DNA of 64,000 nt. Origin: Nonlabens antarcticus (GTDB taxonomy: Bacteria; Bacteroidota; Bacteroidia; Flavobacteriales; Flavobacteriaceae). The position numbers and the translations under genes were made by a program. The notes under the pieces are model-generated. The model was given only the letters and a program-made list of their open reading frames with translations. It was not told where the DNA came from and did no database searches. Below are positions 36,238 through 44,499 of this stretch, piece after piece; positions within the stretch are counted from its first letter, which is position 1; each line of letters begins with the position of its first letter. The stretch lies in contig NZ_JADFCO010000063.1 in NCBI RefSeq assembly GCF_015356755.1, positions 62,001 to 126,000 of the forward strand, written 5' to 3'.

Positions 36238-36580
36238 TATTATTTCTTTTAGCGTCAAAATATTTTTTCATAATCCGCTCGGTTTTGTCAATTTCCTTTT
36301 GCGGCACTTTACCAGTTTTCTTTTCCATTCCGTGCGTTGAGATAACAACAGTTTCAGTTTTATCAGTTTTATCCCAAAATGCGAAAAGTCGGTATTTGAT
36401 TTTGTTGTGAAGCGTCCTAAATTCCCAAACACTTGAATTTAGTTTTTTGAAAAGATCGCTATCGTTTACTACTTGTGATTTGCGAATATTATAAATTATT
36501 TTCCGTTTTGCTTTTTCATCGAGTTTAGAAAGGAAATCATCGACTTCTTCCATTAATTCGACTTTAAATTTTTGGTTCAT
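36218..36580 (-). CDS. RelE/HigB-superfamily toxin (Gp49-like)
   Basis: This 120-residue basic protein has the RelE/HigB fold pattern of the phage-derived Gp49 family: EEVDDFLSKLDEKAKRKI, then SSVWEFRTLHNKIKYRLFAFWD and VVISTHGMEKKTGKVPQKEIDKTERIM. The last segment, with its HG-F/M-KK motif, is typical of mRNA-cutting HigB toxins. It lies upstream of, and overlaps, the XRE antitoxin gene, the usual higBA order. The pair seems inserted next to an older higA relic. Confidence 0.87.
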   Translation of the reverse strand: MNQKFKVELMEEVDDFLSKLDEKAKRKIIYNIRKSQVVNDSDLFKKLNSSVWEFRTLHNKIKYRLFAFWDKTDKTETVVISTHGMEKKTGKVPQKEIDKTERIMKKYFDAKRNNNDTNGN

Positions 36581-37144
36581 TCAATTAGCTTCAGTCACAA
36601 AGATAATGTTTCTTATTTAGGAAATTTTTTTTAGTATCGATTTGGTTTCCAGTATTATTGGCTAGAGTACTTTATGAAAATGCACAGCATTTCTTACAAT
36701 TTTCGATCTTGTGTGAACTGTTTGTATTCCAGACCAAAATCAGGAATTGCATTATTAGTAATTGGCTTTAGATTTATTTTATAATAAAAACAAGTTGATG
36801 ATCAGAGCGCGCTGCATCACCTTAATGGAAGACGTAAACTTATTTTATCTTTATGATTGTGCTATGCATACCAGTAATATGAACATAAAAAGCATTCTGG
36901 AATGCAGTAAATACTTAAGCTAGTTCAAGCTATTGCCATTGCTTAATTTATGTATTCCTCAATAGTTTCATTTGGAATTATATTGTTGCCCATATTTGAA
37001 ATACTTTTCATGCTTAACTTTCATATCTATCAACAATCCAAAATTATAGTTGCAGGAGAATGATAACAACTCGATACAATGCTATTAATATCCGCTTCCG
37101 TGCTAGTCGCAAATTATCCGTTATAAAATTGATCCGTAAAATAC
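36581..37144. other. Spacer with direct-repeat copy, no gene seen
   Basis: About 560 bp without a coding pattern. Its right end (37087-37138) duplicates the higA 3' relic at 35782-35833, and its left part holds the promoter region of the toxin-antitoxin pair. The middle looks like decayed sequence. Confidence 0.5.
37087..37138. repeat. Direct repeat flanking the toxin-antitoxin insert, right copy
   Basis: Matches 35782-35833 at 47 of 52 positions and abuts the stop codon of the nitronate monooxygenase gene. It probably shows the original junction of a convergent higA and monooxygenase gene. Confidence 0.85.
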
Positions 37145-38119
37145 CTAAGAAAACCGCTTCAAATTCTCCGCCTGCATTTCTAATGCCGATTTGAACTCCG
37201 TTTTCAATCGGTTTATGAGATCTTGAGCAGGAATGGTATCATCAATGGTTGCCGATCCTTGTCCAGCACTCCAAATGGTTTTCCAGGCTTTCGCTTCGGT
37301 GTCTAATTCTTTGCCAAAATCAATTTTACCAGTCGCATGCAATTGTTCTTCTGTAATACCGGCCGCTTTTAAACTTGCTCCTAAGAAATTTGCACTCACG
37401 CCAGAAATTGCAGCGGTGTACACAACATCTGAAGATCCCGCTTCAATAATCATATCTCGGTATTCGTCGGTGGCTTTGGATTCGTCGGTATTGATAAACC
37501 TCGTTCCCATGTAGGCAAGATCTGCTCCCATTTGTAACGCACTGGCCACATCCTGACCAGAACTTATGGCTCCAGAAAGGAGAATAACACCGTCATAGAA
37601 AGATCGAACCTCACGTACAAATGGCATAGGATTTAAAGTTCCCGCATGACCACCAGCACCCGCGCAAACGAGAATCAATCCGTCCACTCCTGCTTCCTGA
37701 GCTTTTTCTGCATGGCGTTTTTTGATCACATCGTGAAATACCAATCCGCCATAGCTATGTACGGCATTTACCACATCTTTCACCGCTCCTAGCGAGGTGA
37801 TGATCAAAGGCACTTTATGTTTTACACATATTTTCAAGTCGGCTTCCACTCGCGGATTACTACCATGAACGATCAAGTTGACACCGTAAGGAGCTGCTTT
37901 TTTTCCGGTTTCAGTTTCCCAATCCTTCAACTCTTTTTCAATCTGGATCACCCATTCCTCAAAACCTTCGGTCGTCCGTTGGTTCAATGCTGGGAAAGTA
38001 CCTACGATACCATTTTTACAACATTCTATCACCAGTTCTGGTCCAGAAATTAAAAACATAGGTGCTGCCACAACGGGCAATGATAAGCGATTGATAAGGT
38101 CAGTTCCAGTCATGGTCAT
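37145..38119 (-). CDS. Nitronate monooxygenase (2-nitropropane dioxygenase-like)
   Basis: This 324-residue FMN enzyme has the family TIM-barrel landmarks: PVVAAPMFLISGPELV at the N-terminus, GLILVCAGAGGHAG (the phosphate-binding/active-site His region, near residue 150) and LSGAISSGQDVASALQMGADLAYMGTRF. It probably oxidises propionate-3-nitronate-type compounds to carbonyl plus nitrite. Its 3' end adjoins the direct repeat of the toxin-antitoxin insert, and a decayed copy of its last bases is seen near 35840. Confidence 0.9.
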   Translation of the reverse strand: MTMTGTDLINRLSLPVVAAPMFLISGPELVIECCKNGIVGTFPALNQRTTEGFEEWVIQIEKELKDWETETGKKAAPYGVNLIVHGSNPRVEADLKICVKHKVPLIITSLGAVKDVVNAVHSYGGLVFHDVIKKRHAEKAQEAGVDGLILVCAGAGGHAGTLNPMPFVREVRSFYDGVILLSGAISSGQDVASALQMGADLAYMGTRFINTDESKATDEYRDMIIEAGSSDVVYTAAISGVSANFLGASLKAAGITEEQLHATGKIDFGKELDTEAKAWKTIWSAGQGSATIDDTIPAQDLINRLKTEFKSALEMQAENLKRFS

Positions 38120-38450
38120 TTTTTTATAAAGTTAAGGGTAAACTGGGACAGGTTCAAAATTTGTTGGATTATTTGACAAATGGCTTGCTCGGTTTTCGGT
38201 GCGCTCTAACCTCGCTGACGAAAGACGTATAACTAAAAAATGATTCTGTTTTGTGAGTCTTTGAGTCGTGAGTCTGTCAGCTATCAGTCGTTGAGCGTGT
38301 GAGTTTTTTTATGTGCTTCGCAAATGATTATAACAATGCTACTCCTATCTTAATTGTATTCAGTTCTAATCGCTGCCTGTGGAAAGTCTGTCGCCAACCA
38401 TTAAAAAGTCCTCCATCTAATTAGGTCAACCGTCAATCAGTCGACCATAA

Positions 38451-38532
38451 AAAAGTCTTATGTCTTAGGTCACGAGAGTTACCGCAGGGAACGCGAGTCG
38501 TCTTTTGTCGTTTTGGTTTCTGTTTTGATTTT
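38451..38532. repeat. Imperfect direct repeat with GTTCCCGCAGGGAAC-type hairpin, copy 1
   Basis: Contains GTCTTAGGTCACGAGAG, a hairpin GTTACCGCAGGGAAC (one mismatch) and GTCGTTTTGGTTT. It is similar to 38580-38663, ~48 bp away. The region 38120-38716 otherwise holds no gene; 38245-38310 has loosely repeated words such as GTGAGTC and TTGAG. Confidence 0.8.
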
Positions 38533-38579
38533 TATTTAAGTTCAGCTTATAATTCTCAGGTGAATGCTAAATGCTCTTA

Positions 38580-38663
38580 CAAAAAAGTCGTTCGTCTTAA
38601 GTCACGAGAGTTCCCGCAGGGAACGCGAGCTATCTATTGTCGTTTTGGTTTTCATTTTGATTT
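38580..38663. repeat. Imperfect direct repeat with hairpin, copy 2
   Basis: Contains GTCTTAAGTCACGAGAG, the perfect hairpin GTTCCC-GCA-GGGAAC and TGTCGTTTTGGTTTTC. It overlaps an artificial upstream extension of the TonB receptor reading frame, which argues for the later start at 38717. Confidence 0.8.
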
Positions 38664-38695
38664 TGAGAACGGCAATCTCCATGGTTTCTATGCAT

Positions 38696-38703
38696 TATTT
38701 TTG
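38696..38703 (+). promoter_or_regulatory. Promoter -7 box (TATTTTTG) for TonB receptor gene
   Basis: Matches TAnnTTTG and lies 13 bp before the ATG at 38717. It supports that start, which also begins the signal peptide. No TTG -33 box is obvious. Confidence 0.45.
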
Positions 38704-38716
38704 CTGCATGGTAAGA

Positions 38717-41074
38717 ATGAAGTGGATTGTTTTGGTTTTGATGATTTTCGCTTTCGCGAAAGCGAACTCACAGAAATTTACATTGTCAGGTACGGTCACA
38801 GAACAGGCAACTGGTGAGACATTGCTCAATGTAACCGTAGCCATACCAGCGCTTTCCACGGGAACCATCACCAACGAATATGGATTTTACTCCATCACAC
38901 TAGACGCTGGAACCTACGAAATCATTTACAGCAGCATAGGCTTCCAAAGCGTGCAGGAAACTGTGGTGCTGGACCAAAACCAAAAGTTATCCATCAAACT
39001 AGCCGAATCTGGAGAACAACTGGATGCAATTGTATTGAAAAACGACATCGAACAACTCAACACTCGATCACCGCAAATGAGTGTGAATGCGCTGTCCATT
39101 GAATCCATTAAAAAAATACCAGTAGTTCTGGGCGAGGTAGATCTGATTAAATCCCTAACCTTACTTCCCGGAGTTACCAGCGCGGGCGAGGGTGCCAGCG
39201 GCTTTAACGTGCGTGGTGGTGCGGCAGATCAAAACCTTGTGTTGCTGGATGAAGCGACTTTATATGGTAGCGATCATTTATTTGGCTTCTTTTCGGTTTT
39301 TAATCCTGATGCCATTAAAGATCTGAAACTCTATAAAGGTGGCATTCCCGCAAGATATGGTGGTCGTGTTTCCAGTGTTCTTGATATTTACCAGCGTGAT
39401 GGAAACAACACAAAATTGAGCGGCACCGGTGGGATAGGAATCGTGGCGAGTCGCATTCTTTTAGAAGGTCCCATTCAAAAAAATAAATCTTCTTTTCTAG
39501 TAGGTGGTCGCAGCAGCTATGCACATTTATTTTTCCCATTGTTCGGTTTAGAAAATCAGGCATATTTCTATGATTTGAATGCCAAAGCTTCTTTTAACCT
39601 GGATGATAATAACAGGTTGTATGGCTCTGCTTATTTTGGAAGGGATGTTTTTAAGATCAATAATTTCTTCGGAAATACTTTTGGAAATTCGTTTGTAAAC
39701 CTGCGTTGGAACCATGTGTTTAATGATAAGTGGTTCAGCAATGCATCTGTGATTTTCTCTGATTATAATTATGGCCTGGAACTAGAGTTTGTGGAGTTTG
39801 AATTCTTTACAGGAATTACAAACCTCAATCTGAAATACGATCTTACCCATTTTTACAGCGATAAAGCTAAACTGCGCTACGGACTCAATTCTATATATTA
39901 CGAATTTGATCCTGGAAAAATTGTTCCTACAACGTCTACAAGTCCTATCAATGAGCGACAACTGATTAGAAAATACGCCTGGGAAAATGCGTTGTATGTA
40001 GATGGCGAGTTTAGACCGACCGACCAGCTGAATGTGAATGCAGGAATACGCTTGACATCCTTTAATAGATTGGGACAAGAATCCACAAATATTTATGATA
40101 ATGATGGGCCTCTCGTTTTTAATCAAGAGCAAGGTGTTTATGAAGCTGGAGAAGCCATAGGAACTTTTGAAACCAGTCGTGGAGAATCGCTAGAAACCTT
40201 TTTAAATGTAGAACCGCGTTTATCCATTGCTTACAGTATAGATGATGATACCAGCGTGAAAGCAAGTTACCAGCGCATCAATCAATACATACATTTGATT
40301 TCAAACACTACCGCTCCTACTCCGTTTGATCTATATGCGCCCAGCGGTAATTTCATTAAGCCACAAGTAGGCGATCAAGTTGCCGCTGGATTTTTTAAAA
40401 ATTTAGGAAATTACTCTCTAGAGACAGAGGCATTTTACAAAACCGTTAAAAACAGACTGGATTACATTGATGGGGCAGATTTGATTGCACAAGATGCGGT
40501 AGAAACGATATTGGTCTCTGGAAAATCAAGAGCTTATGGTCTGGAAATTCTCTTCAAAAAGAACGAAGGAAAACTACAGGGCTGGATTGCATATACCTTA
40601 TCTAAAAGCGAACAGCGTACTCCAGGAAGAAATGCTGATGAACCAGGAATCAATAACGGTGAATGGTACAACGCACCCTGGGATAAAACCCACGATCTGA
40701 CTATGACTGCTAATTATGAATGGAATGAGAAATGGAGTTTAGGAAGCAACTTCACGCTGCAAACAGGACAACCGGTTACTTTTCCAAATGGTCAATATGA
40801 ATTCAACGGGTTGTTTGTTCCCACCTATGAATCCCGTAATTCCAGCCGCTTGCCCATTATTCACAGACTGGATCTATCTGCTATCTACACACCAAAACCA
40901 GACAAAACAAGCGGATGGCAATCCAGTTGGGTTTTCAGTCTTTACAACGCTTACAATAGAAGGAATGCCGCAAGTATCAGTTTTGCAGAAAACGAGGATA
41001 CGAATAGGAATGAGGCTACGCGACTTGCGATTTTTGGCGTGGTTCCTTCTATTACTTATAACTTTAAATTTTAG
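38717..41074 (+). CDS. TonB-dependent outer membrane receptor with CarboxypepD_reg-like domain
   Basis: This 785-residue receptor begins with a signal peptide (MKWIVLVLMIFAFAKANSQ), then a carboxypeptidase-regulatory-like beta-sandwich (TLSGTVTEQATGETLLNVTVAIP), a plug domain (IPVVLGEVDLIKSLTLLPGV...GFNVRGGAADQNLVLLDEATLY) and a 22-strand barrel ending in F (ITYNFKF). It imports an unknown ligand using TonB energy. Its partner DUF4249 lipoprotein gene starts 3 bp after its stop. Part of the signal peptide (AFAKA) is encoded by a full copy of the host palindrome at 38749-38764. Confidence 0.93.
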   Translation: MKWIVLVLMIFAFAKANSQKFTLSGTVTEQATGETLLNVTVAIPALSTGTITNEYGFYSITLDAGTYEIIYSSIGFQSVQETVVLDQNQKLSIKLAESGEQLDAIVLKNDIEQLNTRSPQMSVNALSIESIKKIPVVLGEVDLIKSLTLLPGVTSAGEGASGFNVRGGAADQNLVLLDEATLYGSDHLFGFFSVFNPDAIKDLKLYKGGIPARYGGRVSSVLDIYQRDGNNTKLSGTGGIGIVASRILLEGPIQKNKSSFLVGGRSSYAHLFFPLFGLENQAYFYDLNAKASFNLDDNNRLYGSAYFGRDVFKINNFFGNTFGNSFVNLRWNHVFNDKWFSNASVIFSDYNYGLELEFVEFEFFTGITNLNLKYDLTHFYSDKAKLRYGLNSIYYEFDPGKIVPTTSTSPINERQLIRKYAWENALYVDGEFRPTDQLNVNAGIRLTSFNRLGQESTNIYDNDGPLVFNQEQGVYEAGEAIGTFETSRGESLETFLNVEPRLSIAYSIDDDTSVKASYQRINQYIHLISNTTAPTPFDLYAPSGNFIKPQVGDQVAAGFFKNLGNYSLETEAFYKTVKNRLDYIDGADLIAQDAVETILVSGKSRAYGLEILFKKNEGKLQGWIAYTLSKSEQRTPGRNADEPGINNGEWYNAPWDKTHDLTMTANYEWNEKWSLGSNFTLQTGQPVTFPNGQYEFNGLFVPTYESRNSSRLPIIHRLDLSAIYTPKPDKTSGWQSSWVFSLYNAYNRRNAASISFAENEDTNRNEATRLAIFGVVPSITYNFKF
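38749..38764. repeat. Host palindrome CGCTTTCGCGAAAGCG (copy 4), inside signal peptide codons
   Basis: Perfect 16-bp palindrome within the TonB receptor gene, read in frame as AFAKA in the hydrophobic/cleavage part of the signal peptide. Confidence 0.95.
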
Positions 41075-41077
41075 ATC

Positions 41078-41881
41078 ATGAGAAAGTTGCTAATAGTAGT
41101 CTGTGCCGTATTTCTTTTTCTAGGATGTGAAGATGTCATTGATGTAGATTTAAATACATCAAAACCTAGACTGGTCATAGATGCACGCCTAGAATTGTTG
41201 GAAGATGGCAGCAGCAGAAATACGATATTATTGACTCGATCGTCCGGCTTTTTTGAAGAGGTGAATCCGCTAGTGGAGGATGCACAAGTATTTGTCGTGG
41301 ATGGAAATGGAGTCAATTATACCTTTCTATTTAATGGGAATACAGAGCGGTATGAAAATACCACGTTAGAAATTGAGAATAGTCTGGAGTATACGATTAC
41401 GATTATCGATCAAAATCAGACCTATCAGGCGACACAAAAACTAGCTACCACAGTTCCCTTGCAAGATGTAGAACAAAAGGAAGTTGCCGGTCTGGATGGA
41501 TTCACTCAGATTGTCGCTTATTTCCAGGATCCTGCCGCTCTGGGAGATAATTACTTGATCCAATATACTGACCTCAATAATTTCGAACTATCTATTAGCG
41601 ATGACGAATTCATAAATGGCAACCGCACGCCTACCAGTTTTTTTATAGAAGATTTAGAACCTGGAACCACTATTAGTCTAGAAATCGCGGGTATTGACGG
41701 ACAAGCTTTCCGCTTTTTTGAAACATTGATTCAGCAAACCGATGCTGGCGGTGGTGGCCCGTTTGATACGCAACCAGCAACCGTTAGGGGTAATGTTATA
41801 AATATCAACGATCGCGATCAATTCCCTTTTGGCTATTTCAGGGTTTCACAAGTATTTACGGTAAGTTATGTGAGTGAGTAG
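41078..41881 (+). CDS. DUF4249 lipoprotein
   Basis: This 267-residue lipoprotein has a lipobox (FLFLGCEDVIDVDL, Cys near 17) and the DUF4249 opening pattern with PRLVIDARL. DUF4249 proteins accompany CarboxypepD_reg TonB receptors in Bacteroidetes, probably as surface or periplasmic ligand-handling partners. The 3-bp gap to the receptor gene indicates one operon. Confidence 0.9.
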   Translation: MRKLLIVVCAVFLFLGCEDVIDVDLNTSKPRLVIDARLELLEDGSSRNTILLTRSSGFFEEVNPLVEDAQVFVVDGNGVNYTFLFNGNTERYENTTLEIENSLEYTITIIDQNQTYQATQKLATTVPLQDVEQKEVAGLDGFTQIVAYFQDPAALGDNYLIQYTDLNNFELSISDDEFINGNRTPTSFFIEDLEPGTTISLEIAGIDGQAFRFFETLIQQTDAGGGGPFDTQPATVRGNVININDRDQFPFGYFRVSQVFTVSYVSE

Positions 41882-41884
41882 ATT

Positions 41885-41925
41885 GTGGTATGTGGTATGT
41901 GGTATGTGGTATGTGGTATGTGGTA
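41885..41925. repeat. Heptamer tandem repeat
   Basis: Nearly six perfect tandem copies of GTGGTAT follow directly after the DUF4249 stop. The downstream 42000-42126 stretch is low-complexity (TTTTA repeats) with an AATCAAAAATCTTTGAT-type palindromic word also seen near 59625. Confidence 0.95.
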
Positions 41926-42126
41926 AAATTAATTTTTTTAATAAAATTAGGTCCGCGGAGAGAAAAGATCAACAATCAAAAATCTTTGATCTTCAATCCT
42001 AAATCATTTGAACTGTGAACTGTGAAGAATAAATCAATTCACTTTCAATCTATATTAAAGAATAAATTGAGTCTCAGATCCAGATTCGATTCGATTTTTT
42101 TTATTTTTATTTTTATTTTTAAAAAT

Positions 42127-42759
42127 CTAATCCATAAAGAGAACACTATCTTGGAGTGGAAGACGCACCTTTTCCATACGTGCAAACTTGTCATCTTCTT
42201 TCCTGTGGCCTATGGGTAGCAATAGAACCGACTTTAAACCTTTGGATTTTAAATCTAATAATTCATCCACTTTTTCAGGATTGAAACCTTCCATCGGACA
42301 ACTGTCAATGCGTTGGTTTGCGCAAACCGTCAAAAGGTTTCCTAGCGAAATATAAGCCTGATTTTTTGCCCATGCTTCCACCTGGTCGTGTTGCATAGCG
42401 GTAAAACGATCATTAAGTTGGTCCTGGAATGGTTTTAAAATTTCGGTACTGGTTTTACGCACTTTTTGAACCAGATCAAAATACCTTCCTACATAACCAT
42501 CATCCATAGTAACGGTGCAAAACACCAAAACTGCGGGAGCATCCACAACCTGACGTTGTCCATAAGCAAATGGCAACATTTTTTCCTGCAGCTTTTTATT
42601 CTGGACCACCACCAGACGACAAGGCTGCAAACCGTAAGAAGTTGCAGTCAGGTTAAATGCCTCCGTAATTATCTCAAGTTCATTTCCAGTCAGGTGTAAA
42701 GCAGGATCAAAATTCTTCGTTGCATACCTCCATTTAAGGTTTTCAATACTATTCGTCAT
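42127..42759 (-). CDS. NAD(P)H-dependent nitroreductase family protein
   Basis: This 210-residue FMN oxidoreductase begins with the typical IENLKWRYATKNFDP and has TSYGLQPCRLVVVQN, the FMN-phosphate motif, plus the VNPEKVDELL-like and GLKSVLLLPIGHRKEDD C-terminal motifs. It has the full family length, unlike the fragments at 22536 and 23702. The flanking gene on the other strand starts 150 bp away. Confidence 0.9.
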   Translation of the reverse strand: MTNSIENLKWRYATKNFDPALHLTGNELEIITEAFNLTATSYGLQPCRLVVVQNKKLQEKMLPFAYGQRQVVDAPAVLVFCTVTMDDGYVGRYFDLVQKVRKTSTEILKPFQDQLNDRFTAMQHDQVEAWAKNQAYISLGNLLTVCANQRIDSCPMEGFNPEKVDELLDLKSKGLKSVLLLPIGHRKEDDKFARMEKVRLPLQDSVLFMD

Positions 42760-42800
42760 GGCTAATCGTTATATTTGTCCAGTGAAAATTGAGGTGATTT

Positions 42801-42816
42801 CGCTTTCGCGAAAGCG
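42801..42816. repeat. Host palindrome CGCTTTCGCGAAAGCG (copy 5)
   Basis: Perfect 16-bp copy in the spacer between the divergent nitroreductase and SanA-like genes. Confidence 0.95.
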
Positions 42817-42908
42817 GGTAAATCCGCTACCTCTAAACATTGCATTGCAAAGGTAAACCCTAGAAAACTCTTTCACCTGCCAGTCATCAACTTAAGCGTT
42901 GAAACTCT

Positions 42909-43565
42909 ATGAGAAAACTCCTTAACATCCTTGTGTTTCTAGTTGTAGGCGTACTTCTTACCGTCGTTTTCCTACAAGTTTACATACAAAGAACCTCTGC
43001 TAAATATATGGAGGAGGACCTTGCTATGCTGGAACCCGTGTATACAGGAATCGTTCTGGGAGCTAGTGTTCGTCCTGACAAGAGCCTCTCTCCCATCCTG
43101 CGAGATCGCGTGGATGCCGCACTTCTTGCTTATAGAAAGGGTAAGATCGAAAAATTCTTGCTGAGCGGTGACCATGGACAAGCCGATTATGACGAGGTAA
43201 ACGCCATGAAAAATTACTTGAATGCGCAAAGTGTTCCAGATGAAGATATATTTTTAGATCATGCCGGTTTTGACACCTATGATAGTATGATACGGGCAAA
43301 ATCTATTTTTGAAGTGGATAAAGCAATCATTTTTACACAAAAATTTCATTTACCTAGAGCTATCTATGTGGGTCGTAATTTAGGTTTAGAAGTTCACGGC
43401 TATGTTGCAGATCGTGAAAATTATGAACCTACTTCCTACTTACAACGTAGAGAATGGCTCGCAAATATTAAAGCCTGGACAGAAATTTACTTGGAATCCA
43501 AACCTACTTTTTCTGGTGATGTAATCCCAATTACCGGCAGCAGCTCGCGTACTCACGACAAATAG
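42909..43565 (+). CDS. SanA/YdcF-like (DUF218) membrane protein
   Basis: This 218-residue protein has an N-terminal membrane helix (residues 5-25) and a DUF218 domain with GIVLGASVRPDKSLSPILRDRVDAAL, KFLLSGDHG and IIFTQKFHLPRAIYVGRNLGL, close to E. coli SanA, which affects envelope permeability to vancomycin. The biochemical activity of the family is not settled. Confidence 0.87.
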   Translation: MRKLLNILVFLVVGVLLTVVFLQVYIQRTSAKYMEEDLAMLEPVYTGIVLGASVRPDKSLSPILRDRVDAALLAYRKGKIEKFLLSGDHGQADYDEVNAMKNYLNAQSVPDEDIFLDHAGFDTYDSMIRAKSIFEVDKAIIFTQKFHLPRAIYVGRNLGLEVHGYVADRENYEPTSYLQRREWLANIKAWTEIYLESKPTFSGDVIPITGSSSRTHDK

Positions 43566-43656
43566 CATATCATAAAGTCCTTTAACACAGTAGCATTAAG
43601 TTATGTTAAACATGTTAGGGCATTCGAACTTATTTCTATCTTTAAAAGAAAAAGTT

Positions 43657-43836
43657 ATGAGCGACCACAATCCAAATTCAGAAAAATCAAGCGACAACAA
43701 TCCAAATCCGGAAAAAACTAGTAAAAAAGAACAAGCGATCAATCTGGAAGAAACACACGGCAAGAAGATCAATCACCAGGTGCAGGATAAGCGAGAGCAT
43801 CACCAGCCTAGGGATGGTAATCTAGGTAACCAGTAA
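43657..43836 (+). CDS. Small hydrophilic hypothetical protein
   Basis: From the ATG at 43657 this encodes 59 residues (MSDHNPNSEKSSDNNPNPEKTSKKEQ...), very rich in Asn, Lys, Glu, His and probably disordered. The frame is open from an ATG at 43603, but the later start gives a more uniform protein. A strong terminator follows at 43852. Function unknown. Confidence 0.55.
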   Translation: MSDHNPNSEKSSDNNPNPEKTSKKEQAINLEETHGKKINHQVQDKREHHQPRDGNLGNQ

Positions 43837-43851
43837 GAAATAGAATATCTC

Positions 43852-43883
43852 AAAAAAACTGCTTCCTCAAAAGCAGTTTTTTT
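43852..43883 (+). terminator. Rho-independent terminator
   Basis: Stem AAAACTGCTT / AAGCAGTTTT with a short CCTCA loop followed by T-rich sequence, 16 bp after the small hydrophilic gene. Confidence 0.85.
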
Positions 43884-43916
43884 ATTTTTATAGCACCTCT
43901 AATTGAATTAAATCTT

Positions 43917-43924
43917 TATATTTG
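43917..43924 (+). promoter_or_regulatory. Promoter -7 box (TATATTTG) for tRNA-Ser
   Basis: A perfect TAnnTTTG element 34 bp upstream of the tRNA. Confidence 0.55.
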
Positions 43925-43958
43925 CACCCGCAAAATCAATGACCGGTTTTGTGATACT

Positions 43959-44043
43959 GGAGAAGTGGCAGAGTGGTCGAATGCACTGGTCTTGAAAACC
44001 AGCGAGGGTCACACCTCCAGGGGTTCGAATCCCTTCTTCTCCG
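43959..44043 (+). tRNA. tRNA-Ser (UGA)
   Basis: A complete 85-nt class II tRNA. Acceptor stem GGAGAAG pairs with CTTCTCC (44036-44042), with discriminator G. The D-arm is GTGGCAGAGTGGTCGAATGCA, the anticodon arm CTGGT-CTTGAAA-ACCAG has anticodon TGA, the variable arm is long (GAGGGTCACACCTC) as expected for Ser, and the T-arm contains GGTTCGAAT. No CCA is encoded. Confidence 0.97.
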
Positions 44044-44052
44044 CTTAGAGCA

Positions 44053-44091
44053 AAGCTCGGTTTTCGTAAGAAAATCGGGCTTTTTCTTTTT
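44053..44091 (+). terminator. Terminator after tRNA-Ser
   Basis: Hairpin AAGCTCGGTTTTC / GAAAATCGGGCTT with a GTAA loop, followed by TTTTTCTTTTT, 9 bp after the tRNA. Confidence 0.8.
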
Positions 44092-44136
44092 CAGACTGCA
44101 CCAACTGCGCAGCATTTGTAAGCGGACTGAAAAAAC

Positions 44137-44178
44137 AAAAAGCCCTGGTATCGCGATAGCGATATCAGGGCTTTTTTG
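44137..44178. terminator. Second strong hairpin terminator
   Basis: Stem AGCCCTGGTATCGC / GCGATATCAGGGCT, loop GATA, flanked by A-run and T-run, so it can act in both directions. Confidence 0.8.
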
Positions 44179-44499
44179 TTAGGTATAGAGAAGTTGGGAT
44201 CAACGCTAGTTATTCTCTTACTGAGATTGACCTAGGAACCGAGCCTGAAGCTCAGGCTGAGAAACACGTAAAGCCGGCTCTCGAAAGAGGTTGAGATTTG
44301 TATAGATTCAACTCCAATTCGTTCCCAGGAGTAAAGGAAATCAGAGCAATGCTAATTATAAAACAACGAAGTTAAAATTGAATTTTTAACTTGGAAAGCC
44401 AGCTGATTCTCATCCACATATTCAGCAAACCTTAAATGCCTATTAGGACAAACCAGTTGGTTTTTATTAGCTGGATTTTCTAATTAAAGATTACCAGGA
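44179..44499. other. Intergenic region, no gene seen
   Basis: About 320 bp downstream of the tRNA and of the convergent stress-protein gene. No coding pattern is visible. Confidence 0.5.

Noticed and set aside
38560-38817. Reading frame and N-terminal extension before the TonB receptor
   Set aside because: It runs through direct repeats; the signal peptide and -7 box place the true start at 38717.
43973-44182. Open reading frame over the tRNA
   Set aside because: It covers the tRNA-Ser and its terminators; the protein is an artefact.
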